Assembly (NCBI GenBank): GCA_018725345.1
Contig: QLUI01000004.1
Coordinates: forward strand, 1-17,702
From: Bacillota bacterium
GTDB taxonomy: Bacteria > Bacillota > Dethiobacteria > Dethiobacterales > Dethiobacteraceae
Direction of reading: 5' to 3'
DNA length: 17,702 bases
This document shows, in pieces, positions 13,728 through 17,702 of this stretch. Under the pieces are notes generated by a model. The model ran no database searches. It saw only the letters and a list, made by a program, of their open reading frames with translations, and was not told the DNA's origin. A program made the translations under genes and the position numbers. Position 1 is the stretch's first letter; every line of letters starts with the position of its first letter.

Positions 13728-14606
13728 TCAGTATCTCCTCTCCTGGGTTAGAACCTCGTCCAGAAAGACGAGATAGTTCTTGTAGCGAGATTCACCTATC
13801 TTGCCGGAGGCGACCGCCTTTTTCACGGCACAATCCGGCTCACTCCGGTGTCTGCAGGGATTAAACCGACATTGAGGAGCAAATGAGAAAAATTCAGGGA
13901 AACATAACGGCAATCTTTGCGAGGAAACAGCCGCTAGGAGCAACTGATTAAATCCGGGAGTATCTGCCACTAAGCCGCCGCAGTCAAGCGCCAACAGTTC
14001 AACCTGACGTGTAGTATGCCGGCCGCTCTTCAGTCTTTCAGAAATTTCACCGGTGCGCAGCTTTAAACCGGGCTGAATACAGTTTAAGAGCGAAGATTTT
14101 CCTACGCCGGACGGACCGGCCAAAACCGAAATTCTGCCGCAGAGTTGCTGCTTAAGCTCCTCTATCCCCTGCCCGAATTTTGCACTAGTCATGAACAGCA
14201 GATATCCGGCATTCTCATAGAGATTCCGCAAAGATTGCTTCGCTTCTTCATGGGGTAGATCTTCTTTATTCATACAAATAATTGCGCGCAACTGCTCGTT
14301 TTCAGCCAACACGAGCAATCTATCCAAGAGTTGCAAGGAGAGCTGGGGGTTTTGCGGCGCACAGACTATCACCACCTGCTCCACATTGGCAATCTGAGGA
14401 CGGGGAAAAAGCGTCTCCCGCAATTCAACAGCATCCAAGACTCCTTCCTGACCAAACAGAGGAGTTATACAAACGCGATCCCCCACATAGATTGCTGTCC
14501 CATCCTTCTTAAAGCGGCCGCGGGCACTGCAACGGTATTCGGTACCGTCTTCTGCCCGCACGTCATAAAAACCGCCGACTGCTCTAATAATAATTCCCCG
14601 CAGCAC
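13728..14606 (-). CDS. rsgA: Ribosome small-subunit-dependent GTPase RsgA
   Basis: GTPase that assists late 30S subunit maturation. Domains in order: an N-terminal OB fold (about 1-66), a circularly permuted GTPase domain with NKED (about 113-116), GPSGVGKSSLLN (about 164-175) and DTPG (about 215-218), then a zinc-binding C-terminal domain with the C-x4-C-x-H-x5-C pattern in QCRFNPCRHRSEPDC. About 292 residues, a normal length. Two GTG starts are possible: 14612 has the ribosome binding site AAGGGG touching it, while 14606 gives 5-base spacing and is preferred. It begins 14 bp after the prkC stop. Confidence 0.96.
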   Translation of the reverse strand: MLRGIIIRAVGGFYDVRAEDGTEYRCSARGRFKKDGTAIYVGDRVCITPLFGQEGVLDAVELRETLFPRPQIANVEQVVIVCAPQNPQLSLQLLDRLLVLAENEQLRAIICMNKEDLPHEEAKQSLRNLYENAGYLLFMTSAKFGQGIEELKQQLCGRISVLAGPSGVGKSSLLNCIQPGLKLRTGEISERLKSGRHTTRQVELLALDCGGLVADTPGFNQLLLAAVSSQRLPLCFPEFFSFAPQCRFNPCRHRSEPDCAVKKAVASGKIGESRYKNYLVFLDEVLTQERRY

Positions 14607-14620
14607 CTTCACCCCTTATT

Positions 14621-16438
14621 CTATGGAAAATTTCTTATCTCCACATTGTTTTGCCAACGCACTTCCACTTCTCCGCTACCTAAGCCAAAAGTGATAAACT
14701 GTTCGCCTGTATTTCGAAATTTCTCTGTCCGCTCACCTGATCCATCGCGAACAATTACGGTCACTTCCTCGCCTATGGGAATATCATTGGTGAGAATTTG
14801 AATTTCATGTCTTTGCAATACGGGTCGTCCGGAACCTTTGCTAACAGTCAAATCCACCGAAGTTCCGGCCTGCACCAACTCACCTGCTATGGGGCTCTGG
14901 TCTATCACCTGCCCGGCTACATAGGTATCACTATGTTCCTCAGCTACAAAGCGCAATCCCAGGCCAAAAAGGTCCAGCCATTTTTTTGCGTCCTCCAAAT
15001 TCAGTCCGCGCAAATCCCGCACGGGGAAAGGTTTGCCCCCGATACTTACATTTAGTGTTACTGTGGATCCCCTGGAAATACGATGACCCTTACCGGGATT
15101 CTGAGTAATGACTGTTCCAGAGAGCTCTTCGCTATGCCGTTCAAGCACTTCAACCGCAAATCCCTGCCCTTCTAAAAGCAATGTAGCTTCACGCACCATC
15201 TTCCCCACCACATCTTCCACTTCAACCATGTCCGGCCCAATACTTAAGACAAGTTCAATTTCCCGACCTTTTTTAACGACACGCCCTGCGGCGGGCGATT
15301 GGCTAATCACATGGCCAGAAGGCACAATATCACTGACCGCTTGGTCTGCCACGCGGTGCACCAACCCAGCTTCAGTTAAAATGGTTGCTGCCTGAGACAA
15401 TAATTCGCCTTCCACCACCGGTACTTCGACATCAGGGACGACCCAATACGCCCGCAACATCAGCACACCAAATATCAGCAGAGCAATCATTAGCAACGCT
15501 GCAACGAGCGCTGCCCTATGGATCGGCTTCAACCTTCTTTTTCCTGTCATCTTTACATTTTCCGTTTGCCCCGTTTGCCTTGGGTTAGGAGCAAGCAACT
15601 GATCAGCTGCAACGTTTTCTCTGCCATTTAAAAAATTAGACAACTCGCCGGACATTTCCCTTGCTGAAAAGTAGCGGTTCTCCGGATTTTTTTCTACCGC
15701 TTTGCGAATAATGCGTTCAACTTGGACAGGTATTTGCGAATTAATTTCCCGCGGCTTTGGAAACGGCTCCTGGATATGTTTTAGCGCCACCGAAACTGGT
15801 GAGTCACCGCTGTATGGAACTTTTCCTGTCAACATTTCATAGAGCACGATACCTAGTGAGTAAATATCTGACTTTTCATCTGTTTGGCCGCCGCTTGCCT
15901 GCTCGGGTGAAAAGTAATGAACGGAACCCAAGAAAGCATCGCTATATGTTACTGTAGAGGCAGTCACAGCTTGAGCGATACCAAAATCAGTCACTTTCAA
16001 CCGGCCGTCCTCACCAATCAAGATATTGTGAGGCTTAATATCACGATGGATAATGCCATGTTTATGGGCTTTACTTAAAGCATGAGCTATCTGACAGGCA
16101 TAGTCCACCGCCATGCGTAGCGGTAAACGGCCTAGATCATCAATCAATTCTTTTAAAGATTGACCCTGAATATATTCCATCACAATATAGCGGATGCCAT
16201 CTTCCTCACCCACATCGTAAATGCTCACAATATTTGGATGGGAAAGGCTGGCAGCAGCTTGTGCTTCCCGGCGAAAACGGCGAACGAAATCAAGATCGCT
16301 CACATATTCAGGACGCAATACTTTAACTGTCACATGGCGATTAAGCAGATTATCCATCCCTTTATAGACAAATGCAGTCCCGCCATCGCCAATTTTTTCC
16401 ACCACCTGGTACCGCTTCCCCAAAATCTTACCAATCAT
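14621..16438 (-). CDS. prkC: PASTA-domain Ser/Thr protein kinase (PrkC/Stk type)
   Basis: A 605-residue membrane receptor kinase that senses cell-wall fragments or lipid II through PASTA domains. The cytoplasmic kinase domain (about 1-270) has GDGGTAFVYKG at 17-27, the ATP lysine K39, HRDIKPHN with D133, DFG at 151-153 and the SPEQ segment near 177. A basic juxtamembrane stretch precedes one transmembrane helix (about 308-330). Three extracellular PASTA repeats follow (about 334-400, 401-467, 468-534), and then a 70-residue beta-rich tail of a kind seen in other clostridial homologues. The ATG at 16438 has GAGGTGA just upstream, 27 bp after prpC. Paired with the cognate phosphatase, as usual. 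Confidence 0.97.
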   Translation of the reverse strand: MIGKILGKRYQVVEKIGDGGTAFVYKGMDNLLNRHVTVKVLRPEYVSDLDFVRRFRREAQAAASLSHPNIVSIYDVGEEDGIRYIVMEYIQGQSLKELIDDLGRLPLRMAVDYACQIAHALSKAHKHGIIHRDIKPHNILIGEDGRLKVTDFGIAQAVTASTVTYSDAFLGSVHYFSPEQASGGQTDEKSDIYSLGIVLYEMLTGKVPYSGDSPVSVALKHIQEPFPKPREINSQIPVQVERIIRKAVEKNPENRYFSAREMSGELSNFLNGRENVAADQLLAPNPRQTGQTENVKMTGKRRLKPIHRAALVAALLMIALLIFGVLMLRAYWVVPDVEVPVVEGELLSQAATILTEAGLVHRVADQAVSDIVPSGHVISQSPAAGRVVKKGREIELVLSIGPDMVEVEDVVGKMVREATLLLEGQGFAVEVLERHSEELSGTVITQNPGKGHRISRGSTVTLNVSIGGKPFPVRDLRGLNLEDAKKWLDLFGLGLRFVAEEHSDTYVAGQVIDQSPIAGELVQAGTSVDLTVSKGSGRPVLQRHEIQILTNDIPIGEEVTVIVRDGSGERTEKFRNTGEQFITFGLGSGEVEVRWQNNVEIRNFP

Positions 16439-16465
16439 CTCGTCACCTCAGTCAGCAAACCTACA

Positions 16466-17209
16466 TTATGAAGCGATCACTATTATTGCCGTTATATTAT
16501 CGATGCCACCCCGCTCATTAGCCAGCTCAACCAACCGTTCCAGAATATCTTCCGGTGGGTCGCCTGCCTGAATCTCCCGTAGCAGCTCTTCATCATCGAG
16601 CATGCCATAGAGACCGTCGGTGCAAAGCAAAAGAAAATCACCAGACTGCAGCAGAACTTTTTTGATTTCAAATGACGGAGCATACTCAGTTCCAAGGGCC
16701 TGAGTCAAAATATGGCGCTGTGGATGGTTTTTCTTCTCTTCCTCACTAATTTGACCGGAACGAGCCAGTTGTGATACTAGAGTATGGTCTTCAGTAAGCA
16801 TCTCAAAACGGCCTTGGCGCAGCAAATATGCACGGCTGTCGCCGATATGCCCAATCCATGCCTGCGCTGAAACAGTAAGAAGCAACGTCAGTGTTGTCCC
16901 CATACCGACGCACTCCGTCCCATTACCGCCTGTCAGAAGAATTTTAGAGTTTGCGGCAATTAATATTTCTGCCAAAAAGGACTCAATAGTGCAACCTTCT
17001 TCCACTTTCTCATGAAGCGTTAGTCGCTGCTCTATCAAGGATTGCTTTACAGTCTCCAGGGCAAGCGTGCTGGCCACCTCTCCGGCCGCATGTCCACCCA
17101 TCCCGTCTGCCACGGCAAACAGGGAAAGTGTTCCTTCCTGCCAAATCAGATAGCCGTCTTCATTTTTCTCTCTCACTCTTCCCGGGTGGCTAATCCCCGC
17201 GGCTCTCAT
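16466..17209 (-). CDS. prpC: PP2C-type Ser/Thr phosphatase (PrpC/Stp)
   Basis: Dephosphorylates PrkC and its substrates in the cytoplasm. A 247-residue PPM-family protein with RVREKNEDG at 11-19 (metal Asp D18), AVADGMGGHAAGE at 32-44, GDSRAYLLR in the middle, LLCTDGLYGMLDD and the terminal GGIDNITAIIV. The chosen start is ATG 17209, with AAGGGGTG about 5 bases upstream and the family's usual N terminus directly following; in-frame alternatives at 17227 (ATG) and 17242 (GTG) lack a good site. It heads the operon and follows an rlmN remnant that carries the promoter. Confidence 0.97.
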   Translation of the reverse strand: MRAAGISHPGRVREKNEDGYLIWQEGTLSLFAVADGMGGHAAGEVASTLALETVKQSLIEQRLTLHEKVEEGCTIESFLAEILIAANSKILLTGGNGTECVGMGTTLTLLLTVSAQAWIGHIGDSRAYLLRQGRFEMLTEDHTLVSQLARSGQISEEEKKNHPQRHILTQALGTEYAPSFEIKKVLLQSGDFLLLCTDGLYGMLDDEELLREIQAGDPPEDILERLVELANERGGIDNITAIIVIAS

Positions 17210-17221
17210 TACTTTCACCCC

Positions 17222-17305
17222 TTGCATGCTAACAATCCCCACTCATCTTGTTACTTAACTGCCCGCAAGCTGCGGCAATATCTGCACCCAGCCTGCGTCT
17301 TACTC
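17222..17305 (-). pseudogene. rlmN: C-terminal remnant of rlmN (23S rRNA/tRNA adenine C2-methyltransferase)
   Basis: On the minus strand a frame reads VRRRLGADIAAACGQLSNKM to a TAG just upstream of prpC. This matches the conserved RlmN C terminus (pattern VRxxxGxDIxAACGQL). A TGA lies directly upstream in the same frame, and none of the SAM-radical or catalytic core is present. rlmN normally precedes prpC in this gene cluster, so this is the tail left after the rest of the gene was deleted or displaced. Confidence 0.75.
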
Positions 17306-17310
17306 AAGCA

Positions 17311-17339
17311 AGTATACCAAAGCGACCAATAAATTGCAA
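17311..17339 (-). promoter_or_regulatory. Sigma-A promoter of the prpC-prkC-rsgA-rpe operon
   Basis: TTGCAA (17339-17334), a 17-base spacer and TATACT (17316-17311) with an extended TG at the -10, on the minus strand. It lies at the junction between the rlmN remnant and the repeat-like DNA, so it may have arisen or been kept when rlmN was lost. The start would be about 95 bases before the prpC ATG. Confidence 0.75.
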
Positions 17340-17384
17340 TGCAACTGCTTGGCCGCCATTTCGTATCAATCATCGCTTTTTTAA

Positions 17385-17520
17385 TTGCATAGGAAATTAT
17401 ATCCTACAGGGAAGCTACGATCCTATGCAAGGGGGATGTTTTGGGGGATTCCCCCTTATTCTTGCGGGGTGCAAAAGGACCGTCAGACCAACGCGATGTG
17501 GCGCCGTCCCCTAGCGGATA
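17385..17520. repeat. Hairpin-rich, repeat-like intergenic DNA
   Basis: Between the prpC promoter and the metallopeptidase terminator there is no gene that I can support, but there are several inverted repeats. TTGCATAGGA (17385-17394) is exactly inverted at 17421-17430, AAGGGGGA (17429-17436) at 17450-17457, and GGGGG-ATT-CCCCC lies at 17443-17455. The last part, with GACGGTCCTTTTG-like and GGGGACGG motifs on the minus strand, resembles dispersed intergenic repeats I recall from Firmicutes genomes; only a genome search could confirm that. Confidence 0.5.
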
Positions 17521-17566
17521 AAAAAAGACGCTTCATCTGTCACAAAAAACGCGAAGCGTCTTTTTT
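17521..17566. terminator. Bidirectional intrinsic terminator after the metallopeptidase gene
   Basis: A perfect 14-base inverted repeat, AAAAAAGACGCTTC (17521-17534) with GAAGCGTCTTTTTT (17553-17566), giving a GACGCTTC stem flanked by A and T runs on both sides. It begins about 20 bases after the metallopeptidase stop on the minus strand. Confidence 0.9.
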
Positions 17567-17586
17567 AATTTCGCCGCTTATCCAGC

Positions 17587-17702
17587 TTAATTCCGTCTGT
17601 CACGCAAAATCAAAAGCCGGATTAGTTGAGTGATAGCAACTGCAGCGGCAGCAAGGTAAGTCAGAGCCGCAGCGTTTAATACCTGGCGCGTCGGCCCTAC
17701 TT
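17587..17702 (-). CDS. C-terminal end of a zinc metallopeptidase (YugP family), cut by the window edge
   Basis: The last 37 codons are present and end at TAA 17589-17587. The sequence VLNAAALTYLAAAAVAITQL followed by IRLLIL is a hydrophobic helix ending in a short basic tail, matching the typical C-terminal membrane segment of the neutral zinc metallopeptidase family (pattern VLxAAALTYVAAA), a membrane-embedded protein whose HExxH site lies outside the window. This gene is a common upstream neighbour of the rlmN-prpC-prkC cluster in Clostridia, which supports the call. Confidence 0.75.
   Translation of the reverse strand, partial: VGPTRQVLNAAALTYLAAAAVAITQLIRLLILRDRRN

Noticed and set aside
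1..17702. CRISPR arrays, tRNA or rRNA genes
   Set aside because: No regularly spaced direct repeats and no tRNA/rRNA-like segments were noticed in any intergenic region; the window is nearly all protein-coding.

Overview
The window looks like a chromosomal segment of a low-to-mid GC Gram-positive anaerobe of the class Clostridia (Peptococcaceae/Desulfotomaculum-like). This is inferred from a glutamate synthase split into separate GltB1, GltB2 and GltB3 polypeptides, a non-adenylylated Bacillus-type GlnA, an ANTAR regulator, LL-diaminopimelate aminotransferase (DapL), and a prpC-prkC-rsgA-rpe cluster. No species can be named from sequence alone. Every intact gene lies on the minus strand, so transcription runs from high to low coordinates.

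Right end (17702 to 13073): the tail of a YugP-type zinc metallopeptidase, a strong terminator, about 180 bp of repeat-like hairpin DNA, a C-terminal scrap of rlmN carrying a good promoter, then a tight operon of PP2C phosphatase, PASTA Ser/Thr kinase, ribosome GTPase RsgA and ribulose-phosphate epimerase. From 13072 to 12461 there is a 0.6 kb degenerate island with a plus-strand, stop-interrupted pseudogene and a 17-bp inverted repeat. Then dapF-dapL (lysine/peptidoglycan precursor synthesis) and a frameshifted, truncated asparagine synthetase fragment (10275 to 10123).

Left end (9927 to 14): a nitrogen-assimilation block. It holds an FMN-binding glutamate-synthase-like protein behind a perfect sigma-A promoter, a short ORF plus a small nucleotidyltransferase, the five-gene glutamate synthase operon (gltB1, gltB2, four-cluster ferredoxin, FAD/NAD oxidoreductase, gltB3), the ANTAR regulator with its own promoter, glnA with a terminator, and the first codons of a further gene.

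The most interesting signal is regulatory. The leaders of the glt operon, glnA and the broken asnB each contain a small hairpin with a six-base loop that has A at position 1 and G at position 4. Its 3' arm overlaps the 5' arm of an intrinsic terminator, which is the layout expected of RNA targets of ANTAR antiterminators. The ANTAR gene sits inside the same block and its own leader has a related but less canonical layout. This suggests a local glutamine/glutamate/asparagine regulon controlled by transcription antitermination. The loops, stems and overlaps are read directly; binding and regulation are inferred.
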